A stretch of 36,733 nt of DNA from a virus. Below the pieces are notes generated by a model. The model made no database searches. It had not been told where the DNA came from and worked only from the letters and a program-made list of their open reading frames with translations. The stretch is taken from positions 1 to 36,733 of IMG/VR virus record IMGVR_UViG_3300021168_000063, one strand, 5' to 3'. This document shows, one piece after another, positions 15,436 to 23,138 of the stretch. Each line of letters opens with the position of its first letter. Positions within the stretch are counted from its first letter, which is position 1. The position numbers were made by a program, and so were the translations under genes.

Positions 15436-16146
15436 CTATTTCCACCAATTTGGACGTTTTGTTGTTAGCAATTCTATTGTCTGTGTGTCGCTATTAGGAA
15501 CTAAAACATATTGATTAGCATAACTAGAAAAAACTTCTTTTCTAACATCACTCAAATTTGTTGCATTGATAGGGCCTAAAGCTTTTTCTAACTCTAGGGT
15601 GCTACTTTTATTAATCACTAATCCCCAAGCAGAAAACTGACCGCTAGCTAATAATTTATTCCACAGCTTTTCTCCATCAGGGGTTTGAGACGTATCACTG
15701 AACAGTATCTGCCCGTGATTGACAAGCATTTTATAAACTTGTTGAGTGTATCCTTTTCCTCTGTATTTTGCTGCTGTTCCTACAGAAGAAACTTTGAGGC
15801 CGTGCATAGATGAATAATTAGGTGGTCCGAAATATAAATTTTCTGGATTGAACCATATATAAGAAACTACGTCCGGCTTGTTTATATCTTGTGTCGCATC
15901 AATTAATGTCACCATAAATTTGTCAGAAGAAATATCAGACCATGGATCAGAAGATTTTTTGTACGCTAAGTAAAATCCCTCAGGCAAACCAGTAACTGGA
16001 ACAAATTTATATGATCCAAATTTCTGAGGTGTATTACTCTTACCTTTTTGACTCTGGACACCTCTTTTTACATCTCCCACAAAATGTTTGACACGGTTGG
16101 GATCCAAAAATTCTGGAGATATTTGACTAATTTCATTAATTTTCAT
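15436..16146 (-). CDS. GNAT-like acetyltransferase with capsid-targeting-like N-terminus (236 aa)
   Basis: The central region has the GNAT motif A pattern: strand VSSVGTAA then KYRGKGYTQQVYKMLV (R-G-x-G-x acetyl-CoA loop) about residues 119-142. It is followed by ILFSDTSQTPDGEKLWNKL, a SD-x(2)-QT-x-x-G-x-x-LW signature I associate with phage GNAT proteins. The substrate is unknown. The open frame extends 4 codons upstream to 16158, but that start is only 9 nt from the late box. The ATG at 16146 leaves 21 nt, like other late genes here, and gives MKINEISQIS, similar to T4 internal-protein targeting sequences, with I-N-E as possible cleavage site. Neither start has a clear Shine-Dalgarno. It lies between gp18 and gp19. 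Confidence 0.68.
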   Translation of the reverse strand: MKINEISQISPEFLDPNRVKHFVGDVKRGVQSQKGKSNTPQKFGSYKFVPVTGLPEGFYLAYKKSSDPWSDISSDKFMVTLIDATQDINKPDVVSYIWFNPENLYFGPPNYSSMHGLKVSSVGTAAKYRGKGYTQQVYKMLVNHGQILFSDTSQTPDGEKLWNKLLASGQFSAWGLVINKSSTLELEKALGPINATNLSDVRKEVFSSYANQYVLVPNSDTQTIELLTTKRPNWWK

Positions 16147-16167
16147 ATTAAATGCCATTTATAGAAT

Positions 16168-16175
16168 TATTTAAC
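16168..16175 (-). promoter_or_regulatory. Late-type promoter box (GTTAAATA) for GNAT-like gene
   Basis: GTTAAATA on the minus strand, same octamer as before gp17. It directly abuts the T run of the gp18 terminator. Confidence 0.42.
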
Positions 16176-16199
16176 AAAAAAACCGCCCGAAGGCGGTTT
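16176..16199 (-). terminator. Terminator after gp18 with UUCG tetraloop
   Basis: Eight-bp perfect stem AAACCGCC/GGCGGTTT closed by UUCG on the minus strand, followed by seven T, 22 nt past the gp18 stop. Confidence 0.9.
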
Positions 16200-16221
16200 A
16201 ATGTTTTTACATAACTTCTTA

Positions 16222-19200
16222 TTACACAGGAAATATTGCTGTAGTTCCTGGTTGATCGATTACCAATGGGATGAAAATAAATTCAACGTCAGTAATTGGA
16301 ACAATTGCAACATCCATAAACAATTCTCTAGCAGAGATTGTTGCTGGTGTATTGTTGCTTGTGTCGCAAACAACTAGATAATCGCTAATAGCACGTTGAG
16401 TAATCAATGTGTTCAACAATTGATTAGTAATTGCTGCGATTTGGTCTCTAGTAATCTTGTCGTTAGGCTGGAACAAGAATGGACGACTCAAAATATTGAG
16501 ACGGTAACGTAGATAACAAATCAAACGAGCAATATTGATTGAACCCAATGCTGTTGATTGACCATTTGCGTCGCGTGTCAAGTTACCCCACAACAGAATT
16601 CCTGAATTCGGAATAAATGTGATTGGGTTGATGTTGTTGGCATACAATGTATCGCGCAAACCTTGATTCACAGAGTTTGTTACGAAATTACCAGTCGTTC
16701 CATCAACATAACCAATTGCTGTAGCATTATTAACTACACCACGAGTAGTTCCTGCTGGAGAGAACCATTGGTGTGAAATACTATCACTGTAGATAATACC
16801 AGCAAGAGCCATGTATGATGGAGGCATGATAATTGCATTGCCACTCAAATCAGTTGTCTGACCACATGAATACCATACACCAGTATAAGTATCTGCAACA
16901 TGCAGAACTTCGTCTTGGAATGTTGTTCCTGTGCCACCAGATGACCAATTAACAATTTCAGTAGCATTGTTGTTCAAACGCATTGGAGTTTCACTAACTA
17001 CAAATGCCACGTTCTTGATATCTGCATTCAAGTTAATCATCTGTGGAGCAACTTCTGTATAACCTGGAGCACAGATTAGATTATAGAAGAATTGTTCGCT
17101 TCTGATATCTTGGTTTGTCTCTACAACAGAATTCATTGCTGCAACAACCATTGCACGTTGAGCCTTTCTACCGAAATATGGCGTGCCATCGACACGATTA
17201 CCAATTGCAGTTACCCAAGCATTTTTGACGGCAGGCAAGCTACCACTAAATGATTGTGCATTGAAGTAATTTGATTCAAATTCTTTAATATTATAGCCAC
17301 TACGACGAGTGTTATACAATAAAGTTCCACGTGGATACAATGCTGGATTAGGAGCATCTAAATCAACATAATTTGAAGTCAATAGTCCAACAGTTGAAGG
17401 CAATGCACCAGACACAATATCTGTGGTGCCTGAGCTATCCCAACGCGCATCAGCAAAGATGATACCGTTGCTAGATGTTGAATCAGTATTATTAATCAAT
17501 ACCCAACTATTAACGCTAGTCAATGGATTAGTTGTGTAACGATACAATAGTGGGAAATGTTCAAGATCACTAGTATTGAGCCATAGATCACCAGGAACTA
17601 ATGCAGTTCCAGTAGTTTGAGTCAACGGTTGTGATGCTTCACAAATAACACCATTTGGATCTGTTTGTGTTAGATTATAACCACGTGCATCATAAGTTAC
17701 TGTTTGATAACCCTTCCATGCTGTTCCATCATTAATCATGACATCTACATCAGTAGGAGAATTAAAATACCACAATGTATCCTCAGCGGGATTTTGTGAT
17801 GGTTGAGTAGTACTTGCAACATATGGCATCAATGTCCAATTACTTACAATCAATGCGGTGCCGTTAAACGGATATGCACGAACATAAGCAGTGCTAGTAG
17901 TAATACCCACTGTGGTCAATGGAGTTCCGGTGCCTGGAGTAAGAACAATCACACCACCTGAAGTATTAGTCATTACAATGTTGCCATTGCCATTTACTGA
18001 TGCTGTAAAGTTAGGAATATTCAGTGCAAGCAAATTACCCACTAGTGATGCAATTGTGGTTCCTGTCAAAGTTACAGTAACTGGAGTAGGTAATGTTGAT
18101 GCTCCTGGTTGTGAAACTTGAATTGTAAATGTATTACCTGGAGTTAATACTGCTGTTGAAGATGTTCCAGTCACAGTTGTTGCGCCTGCTGCAAATCTTT
18201 GATATAGCAAGAAGCTAACAGTTCCATCATTTGCTACATTATATTCAACGTATGATGCACCTTGCTTGATATTAGCTCCGCCACCCACTGGATCTAGTCC
18301 TGCATTAGCTGCAACATCGCTTGCATATGCATTACACGCTTGATAATTGAATGTACTAAGAGTTGCGTTAAATTTTGCTAATGAGAAATTAAGTCCACCA
18401 TTGACTGCATTAGTTTTAACCCAAAGACTTCCTGTTGGTTCTGGAGTTGGATCTTGAGCTAACCAAGTCGGAACTTGTGTGCTTAGGCTAAATTGAATCT
18501 TAGGTGCGTAATATGTAGCTGACGCAATTCCTGCATTAGTCAATATTGTACCAGTTCCGTTAGCAATAATAACCTTACCGTCAGCAACGCTACCATTCGA
18601 TTCTGCTGCTGAAGTTGCAAAAATATTAACACGACCATTTGCGTCTACTGCTGCTGTAACACCTGGGATCGCAGCAGTGTTAATAGCACCGACAAACGAT
18701 GATACAGTTGTTCCAGTTGCTGTAACTGTGATTGTGTTAATTGTTATAGTATTACCAATTGTAAATGTTGGATTAGTCACAGATCCGATTACTGTAGCAA
18801 AGCTATTTTGCCATGCAGTAGTTCCAACTTCAACCCATGTATTAGATGCGTTTTTATAATACAATTGTTGTGGAACACTAGAGTTATAAGCAACAACAAC
18901 ATAAGATCCAATTGTTCCGTATGTGTTAATAGGAACACCACTTGATAGATTAGTCGTCGTAGTCAAAACTGTTGGAGTTACATTAGTGAATGTTTGAGTT
19001 GTTGCATTCCAAACGTTCAATCCATAAGTAGTCAAACCTAAATTCAACCAGAATGATCCATCTTGTGGAGCACCAGTCGGACGAACAGTTGTTCCTACTA
19101 ATTGACTTAAATCAATGTTTGCGCGCAATACATATGCAGTATTAGTAATACCTAGAATATTGTATGCGGTCATCAAACCATATTCATTCAATTCATATGC

Positions 19201-19455
19201 GTTCAATGCTGTTCCACTAGCTGTCTTGTAGAAAGTCGGTGATCCAAATTGAGTCAATAAATCACGCTGACTCGTTAATAATGTCAATTGACCTGCGTTA
19301 GCTGCTGTAGTTCCAGAAGCAACATTAGAAGTTAGTGGTGAAATTTTATTAGCTGCACTAGCTAATACGATTAAAGGAATCGTTCCTGGTGAAGCGCCTG
19401 GGGACGTTGAATTATTGATAACATCAATCTCAACGCCTGGGGAAATAAGTGCCAT
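16222..19455 (-). CDS. 18: Tail sheath protein, gp18-like, strongly enlarged (1077 aa)
   Basis: T4 gp18 has 659 residues. Family features are at both ends. The N-terminus has MALISPGVEIDVINNS, then FGSPTF and YELNEYGLMTAYNILG at 87-102. The C-terminal core runs from about 690: YNTRRSGYNIKEF, IGNRVDGTPYFGRKAQRAMV and SPAGTTRG at 899-906. It continues with RYRLNILSRPFLFQPNDKITRDQI and the FMDVAIVPITDVEFI strand. Residues about 120-660 are insertions. They contain two related beta domains (about 230-317 and 437-525) and four short GDLW-type modules (about 131, 342, 559 and 622). The inserts probably decorate the outside of the contractile sheath. Transcribed from its own late box and closed by a UUCG terminator. 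Confidence 0.93.
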   Translation of the reverse strand: MALISPGVEIDVINNSTSPGASPGTIPLIVLASAANKISPLTSNVASGTTAANAGQLTLLTSQRDLLTQFGSPTFYKTASGTALNAYELNEYGLMTAYNILGITNTAYVLRANIDLSQLVGTTVRPTGAPQDGSFWLNLGLTTYGLNVWNATTQTFTNVTPTVLTTTTNLSSGVPINTYGTIGSYVVVAYNSSVPQQLYYKNASNTWVEVGTTAWQNSFATVIGSVTNPTFTIGNTITINTITVTATGTTVSSFVGAINTAAIPGVTAAVDANGRVNIFATSAAESNGSVADGKVIIANGTGTILTNAGIASATYYAPKIQFSLSTQVPTWLAQDPTPEPTGSLWVKTNAVNGGLNFSLAKFNATLSTFNYQACNAYASDVAANAGLDPVGGGANIKQGASYVEYNVANDGTVSFLLYQRFAAGATTVTGTSSTAVLTPGNTFTIQVSQPGASTLPTPVTVTLTGTTIASLVGNLLALNIPNFTASVNGNGNIVMTNTSGGVIVLTPGTGTPLTTVGITTSTAYVRAYPFNGTALIVSNWTLMPYVASTTQPSQNPAEDTLWYFNSPTDVDVMINDGTAWKGYQTVTYDARGYNLTQTDPNGVICEASQPLTQTTGTALVPGDLWLNTSDLEHFPLLYRYTTNPLTSVNSWVLINNTDSTSSNGIIFADARWDSSGTTDIVSGALPSTVGLLTSNYVDLDAPNPALYPRGTLLYNTRRSGYNIKEFESNYFNAQSFSGSLPAVKNAWVTAIGNRVDGTPYFGRKAQRAMVVAAMNSVVETNQDIRSEQFFYNLICAPGYTEVAPQMINLNADIKNVAFVVSETPMRLNNNATEIVNWSSGGTGTTFQDEVLHVADTYTGVWYSCGQTTDLSGNAIIMPPSYMALAGIIYSDSISHQWFSPAGTTRGVVNNATAIGYVDGTTGNFVTNSVNQGLRDTLYANNINPITFIPNSGILLWGNLTRDANGQSTALGSINIARLICYLRYRLNILSRPFLFQPNDKITRDQIAAITNQLLNTLITQRAISDYLVVCDTSNNTPATISARELFMDVAIVPITDVEFIFIPLVIDQPGTTAIFPV

Positions 19456-19486
19456 TTGATAATCCTTAATAAGAAATAACTATTAA

Positions 19487-19494
19487 TATTTAGC
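19487..19494 (-). promoter_or_regulatory. Late-type promoter box (GCTAAATA) for gp18
   Basis: GCTAAATA on the minus strand, 31 nt before the sheath gene ATG. The same octamer stands before the candidate small RNA at 30411. Confidence 0.45.
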
Positions 19495-19555
19495 AAATAA
19501 CCACGTTAAGACCCTGTTTGGAGCCTCTTCGGAAAAGAGGTGGTTCAAAATAAAT

Positions 19556-19921
19556 ATGTATATGACCACTAAACATCGTCCATTTTGTCAATCTTGCCAC
19601 GAACGATTTTGTGCCAATAACTATACTGATAAAAATGGAAAAATGCACTATCGTTCCAGGTGCTACCAATGCGAAAAACGAGGAAAAAAGAAAAAACCTG
19701 CCCCAACAAATTGGGAACAGGCTGGCTATAAGAAAAGCATTCGCTGCGATAAATGTGGGTTTGTCGCAAAGTATCAACAGCAACTAACAGTATTTCATAC
19801 TGACGGAAAACTCAAAAATACTTCATTCAGAAACTTAAAAACTATTTGTAGAAATTGTATCGAAGCAATCAAGATCGAAGGATTGGGCTGGAAACAAGGT
19901 GAGCTTACGCCAGATTTTTAA
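19556..19921 (+). CDS. Four-CxxC zinc protein, degenerate HNH-like (121 aa)
   Basis: Two zinc knuckle pairs: C11/C14 with C36/C39, and C64/C67 with C98/C101. The second half (CDKCGFVAKYQQQLTVFHTDG, then NLKTICRNC) has the outline of an HNH zinc nuclease (CxxC, L-x-V-H-H-x-D-G, NLxTLCxxC). However, the first catalytic His is Phe80, so nuclease activity is doubtful and a binding role is possible. A Lys-rich linker lies at 41-48. I recall relatives in T4-like phages of aquatic bacteria. The ATGs at 19556 and 19562 are both possible. Its stop overlaps the stop of the convergent dNMP kinase gene by 4 nt. Confidence 0.75.
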   Translation: MYMTTKHRPFCQSCHERFCANNYTDKNGKMHYRSRCYQCEKRGKKKKPAPTNWEQAGYKKSIRCDKCGFVAKYQQQLTVFHTDGKLKNTSFRNLKTICRNCIEAIKIEGLGWKQGELTPDF

Positions 19922-20547
19922 ATGACATATTTTACCATAATATTATCTATTTTAACAAACAAGTCATCGAGTGTTCCATCATTAGTCAATACTAAATCGA
20001 ATTCTTCTCCCACCCAACTGTATTCAGAAGCATGAATACCTAAATTCTGCAATTCGTTTTTAGATTCTTGATTTCCTTTATTAGCATCCTGTGCCAATGG
20101 AAACCAAATTGGATCGTCACCTCTCTTTACTCTTACAAGTAAGCTCCCTTCTTGTTCTCTAACCATCTTAAGTTCATTGGGAAATCTTGAATCAGTTAAT
20201 ACGACATGCTTTTCTTTATGTTGCAGCTTGTTTTCTAGACTTGCAATCCAAATATCATTATGAAAATGTTGCCTAAATACTTCTGTGCCCCAATTTTGCA
20301 ATACCCAGCGAGGTGTCAGATGAGGAATTCCTAAACGTTCTGCCCACCATGGATCAATTTTCTCTCGCCATTCTCTAGAAATTCTAGTAGCACCTTCTAC
20401 TAGCTCTCTATCCCACCCAAACACTGCTGCCGCAGCATCTTTCAATGATCCAGCGAAACTCTCTTTTTCAAAATAATAATTCTCGATCAAATATGATGCT
20501 ATTGAATCCTTACCACTACCGATCAAACCTGTGACGCTTATAATCAT
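19918..20547 (-). CDS. 1: Deoxynucleoside monophosphate kinase (T4 gp1-like)
   Basis: 209 aa. The P-loop is GLIGSGKDS at residues 7-15, directly after the first strand (MIISVTG). Other features of the phage dNMP kinase family are SFAGSLKDAAAAVFGWDRE at 35-53, a PRWVLQNWGTEVFRQHFHNDIWI segment at 79-101 and HVVLTDSRFPNELKMVRE at 113-130. Together these form the nucleotide-binding lid and LID-adjacent strand seen in T4 gp1. It phosphorylates dNMPs for phage DNA synthesis. The start has an AGAGGT site. No late box precedes it, and it runs against the flanking plus-strand genes, so it may be expressed earlier than they are. Confidence 0.88.
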   Translation of the reverse strand: MIISVTGLIGSGKDSIASYLIENYYFEKESFAGSLKDAAAAVFGWDRELVEGATRISREWREKIDPWWAERLGIPHLTPRWVLQNWGTEVFRQHFHNDIWIASLENKLQHKEKHVVLTDSRFPNELKMVREQEGSLLVRVKRGDDPIWFPLAQDANKGNQESKNELQNLGIHASEYSWVGEEFDLVLTNDGTLDDLFVKIDNIMVKYVI

Positions 20548-20569
20548 GTCTTACACCTCTCGTATTCTG

Positions 20570-20577
20570 AATAAATA
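20570..20577 (+). promoter_or_regulatory. Late-type promoter box (AATAAATA) for endolysin
   Basis: AATAAATA, 24 nt before the endolysin ATG, in the divergent region shared with the dNMP kinase gene. Confidence 0.5.
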
Positions 20578-20601
20578 TACAATATTACAAAGAGAAATTC
20601 A

Positions 20602-21213
20602 ATGATATCACTCACCGAACAACAATTGCAATTATGTTTGCCATCCAATCGTTCTGTGTCGGCTTGGTATCCTATTGTTGCTACTATGCTGAGCAAATAT
20701 TCAATTAATACAACGAATCGTGTGGCAGCATTTCTTGCACAAACGGCACACGAATCAGTAGATTGGAATGTTCTACAAGAAAATTTAAACTATTCTGAAC
20801 ATGGATTACTTGTCACATTCTCGAAATACTTTAATGCAACTACTGCCACACAATATGCTAGACAACCACAAAAGATTGCGAATAGGGTTTATGCCAATCG
20901 TATGGGAAATGGGCCTGAATCGAGTGGTGATGGATGGAATTTCAGAGGTAGAGGATTAATTCAAATCACAGGAAAATCTATGTATCAAAGCATAGGCGCT
21001 GTTATAGGACAGGATCTGATTAGCAATCCGGACTTATTGATGGCTCATGCTGGTGCATTAGAGTCTGCATGTGTATTCTGGTCTCAGAAAGGTTTGAATA
21101 CGTTAGCTGATGCAGGAAATACTAGAGCCATTACAATGAAGATCAATGGCGGAACGTTAGGGCTTGCTGAACGCGAATCAAATTACACTAGAAATTTAAC
21201 GGTATTAAAATAA
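20602..21213 (+). CDS. Endolysin, glycoside hydrolase family 19 (203 aa)
   Basis: Single-domain GH19 muramidase/chitinase-type enzyme that would cut peptidoglycan at lysis. Signature segments are AAFLAQTAHESVDW at 42-55 with the likely catalytic Glu51, LQENLNYS at 58-65 with the second Glu60, and WNFRGRGLIQITGKSMYQ at 112-129 with the RGRGxIQxTG substrate loop. ESACVFW near 151-157 and a TMKINGG near 178-184 complete the fold. No signal peptide or transmembrane helix is seen, so a separate holin must release it; none is apparent in the window. The gene ends in TAATG, overlapping the start of the next gene. Confidence 0.93.
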   Translation: MISLTEQQLQLCLPSNRSVSAWYPIVATMLSKYSINTTNRVAAFLAQTAHESVDWNVLQENLNYSEHGLLVTFSKYFNATTATQYARQPQKIANRVYANRMGNGPESSGDGWNFRGRGLIQITGKSMYQSIGAVIGQDLISNPDLLMAHAGALESACVFWSQKGLNTLADAGNTRAITMKINGGTLGLAERESNYTRNLTVLK

Positions 21214-22073
21214 TGAGAGCATATGAAATTTTAACTGAGGCACCAATTGGAAATTTTGATTTGATTGGGGACTTCAATCAGAAAGGATCATTCGATAAGA
21301 TTAACAATCCTGATGATGTTTCTAAAACATTAGTTCAAAACCCAAAAGCTGTTCAGAAGATCAAGTCATTGTGGGAACGTGTTCCACAGACATTCAATTT
21401 CTATATTGTTAATCAACCTGAAAAAGATTACAATGTGGCAGGAGAAGTCTGGACTTACGATTCCTTAAAGTCCCCTAATACCAAGCTTAAACAATTAGTA
21501 GCAGGTCATATTAAATATGATCCTAATGCGATATCGGTAGTTTATACATCAAATTTCACCAGTAGAACTATTCCTATGACGGGATGGATATTAGCACATA
21601 GATTCTTGCACACAATGCAATTTGGTTCATTAGACACTCCAGATGTTGATTGGGCACAAACTTATAAACTTATTGCTAGTAAAATTTGGAATCTATTTTC
21701 TACTATTGCTGTAAAAGTTTATGGTGGCAGTAATAATGGCGAATACAAAGGTGTAAGTGCATCTTCTTTCTTGCAGAATGAAGCTAAACTTCTTATCAAT
21801 AAGACATTTACAATGCGCTCAGCGAGAAATGGTTGGATTAATACCTTCCTGGATGTGCCAAATGAATTATTTGCACAATATTTGATGACAGGAAAAGTTA
21901 CATTTAATGCTTTACCTGACAGTATTGATTCTAGATATGATAGAAGTGTTGAAGCTGATAAGCATCAAAAACTTGCAGCAGATTTAATGCTCAATGAGCT
22001 ATCACAAAAACTTCCTGAAATATTTGATAAGCTATTAGATGAGCTAAAGGGAAAAATCTGCGTATTCGGTTGA
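21213..22073 (+). CDS. MRAYE-start putative packaged protein with HRxxH motif (286 aa)
   Basis: Begins MRAYEILTEAPIG, the clearest capsid-targeting-like N-terminus in the window, with L-T-E before Ala as possible prohead protease site. The body has TGWILAHRFLHTMQF at 123-137 and, 80 residues later, DVPNELFAQYLMTG at 214-227. The pair HRxxH plus NExxA resembles the ligand layout of HExxH zinc peptidases with the catalytic Glu replaced by Arg, so it is at most a degenerate peptidase fold. The function is unknown. Coupled to the endolysin by a one-base stop-start overlap. It lies 10 kb from the other MRAYE genes and on the opposite strand. Confidence 0.72.
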   Translation: MRAYEILTEAPIGNFDLIGDFNQKGSFDKINNPDDVSKTLVQNPKAVQKIKSLWERVPQTFNFYIVNQPEKDYNVAGEVWTYDSLKSPNTKLKQLVAGHIKYDPNAISVVYTSNFTSRTIPMTGWILAHRFLHTMQFGSLDTPDVDWAQTYKLIASKIWNLFSTIAVKVYGGSNNGEYKGVSASSFLQNEAKLLINKTFTMRSARNGWINTFLDVPNELFAQYLMTGKVTFNALPDSIDSRYDRSVEADKHQKLAADLMLNELSQKLPEIFDKLLDELKGKICVFG

Positions 22074-22087
22074 TTACTACGTTTATC

Positions 22088-22095
22088 TATAAATA
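22088..22095 (+). promoter_or_regulatory. Late promoter box, perfect TATAAATA
   Basis: Exact T4 late consensus, 78 nt before the ATG at 22174. The roughly 70-nt leader contains small potential hairpins (for example GCAG-6nt-CTGC) of unknown relevance. Confidence 0.62.
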
Positions 22096-22173
22096 TTACT
22101 GTCGTATCACGATTTATGCAGGTCCTTCTGCGTAGACGCTAGAACGTCAAATCTTAAACAAAAAGGAAATATC

Positions 22174-23046
22174 ATGGGTCGTCCCATTAAGAAAAAATTC
22201 ATTAAATCAACACAACCGCATCACATTACTTGCACAGCATGGACTACATCTGGCGGATCAGCAAAAGCAGGAACAATCGTAAGACAAAAAACTAGCAATA
22301 GATATAAAGTTACTACTGCTGACGGCACTGCCCTTTGCAAACTAGTGACAGGAACGCCTACTGCTGCAGGTCAAATGTCTATTACTGTTCAACCATATGT
22401 TACTCCTACCGTAGCAGCAATTTTTGTTGTGCATATGCAAGCTGATAGTGCAACTCTAGGAAATGCAGGAACTGGATATGTTGCAACTAACACAATAACC
22501 CTGGCAGGCGGAACTGGAACAGCAACAGTAATTACTGTTGATACAATCGGTGCAGGCGGAAGCGTCGCAACATTTCATATTTCTACGCCTGGCGATTACA
22601 CTGCACTTCCTACAAATCCAGTGGCGCAAGGTTCAACGAACGGTATCGGAACAGGTGCTACATTTAATTTGAAATACAAAGTTTTAAGTTTTTCAGATAC
22701 AGGCAATACAGGAACTGGTTATGGTGCAAACACTGAAATCGTATTCGATGGTGGTGGCTTTACTACACAAGCAACAGGAACTGTGGCATCAGGAACAGGC
22801 TCATTGCTTACACCAACAGTTACTGCAACTGGATCAGGATATACTAGCATCCCCACAATTACTGCATTATCATTCGGAATTACACAATATGCGAACAAAG
22901 TTAATAATCGTACTGTTGAAACTTTTCAAGATAAAAAGTATAAATGGGAATTGACTGGAGCAGAATTAATCGGCGTTGCAATACCAAATGGTCCCACTTC
23001 TCAAGGAACTGGAACATTAGGATTAGCATTGATTCAATCTAGCTAA
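22174..23046 (+). CDS. Virion structural protein, GRPxKKKF-type with repeat insertion (290 aa)
   Basis: N-terminus MGRPIKKKFIKST and the segment GTIVRQKTSNRYKVTTADGT near 38-57, with YANKVNNRTVETFQDKKYKWELTG near the C-terminus, match a family of small proteins I recall from many marine T4-like phages, thought to be virion components. Between about residues 95 and 235 is an insertion of glycine-rich beta repeats (GNAGTGYVATNTITLAGG, GNTGTGYGANTEIVFDGGG, GSGYTSIPTIT) typical of fibre or decoration proteins. Good AAGGA ribosome-binding site. Single-gene late unit closed by a strong terminator. Confidence 0.7.
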   Translation: MGRPIKKKFIKSTQPHHITCTAWTTSGGSAKAGTIVRQKTSNRYKVTTADGTALCKLVTGTPTAAGQMSITVQPYVTPTVAAIFVVHMQADSATLGNAGTGYVATNTITLAGGTGTATVITVDTIGAGGSVATFHISTPGDYTALPTNPVAQGSTNGIGTGATFNLKYKVLSFSDTGNTGTGYGANTEIVFDGGGFTTQATGTVASGTGSLLTPTVTATGSGYTSIPTITALSFGITQYANKVNNRTVETFQDKKYKWELTGAELIGVAIPNGPTSQGTGTLGLALIQSS

Positions 23047-23065
23047 ACTAATTAAATTGTTTTAC

Positions 23066-23094
23066 AAAAAAGCGAGCCCTAGACTCGCTTTTTT
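23066..23094. terminator. Rho-independent terminator after the 290-aa virion gene
   Basis: AGCGAG/CTCGCT stem extended by A and T runs on both sides, 7-nt loop, 20 nt past the stop. Confidence 0.88.
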
Positions 23095-23107
23095 CATTTG
23101 TAAAACA

Positions 23108-23115
23108 TATAAATA
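23108..23115 (+). promoter_or_regulatory. Late promoter box, perfect TATAAATA
   Basis: Exact T4 late consensus, 23 nt before the ATG of the 599-aa fibre gene. Confidence 0.65.
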
Positions 23116-23138
23116 TACACATATATTTCGGAAACGAT

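Noticed and set aside
19517-19534. CCTCTT/AAGAGG hairpin upstream of gp18 and the zinc protein as a terminator
   Set aside because: No T run follows on either strand; may only be a small structural element between divergent genes.
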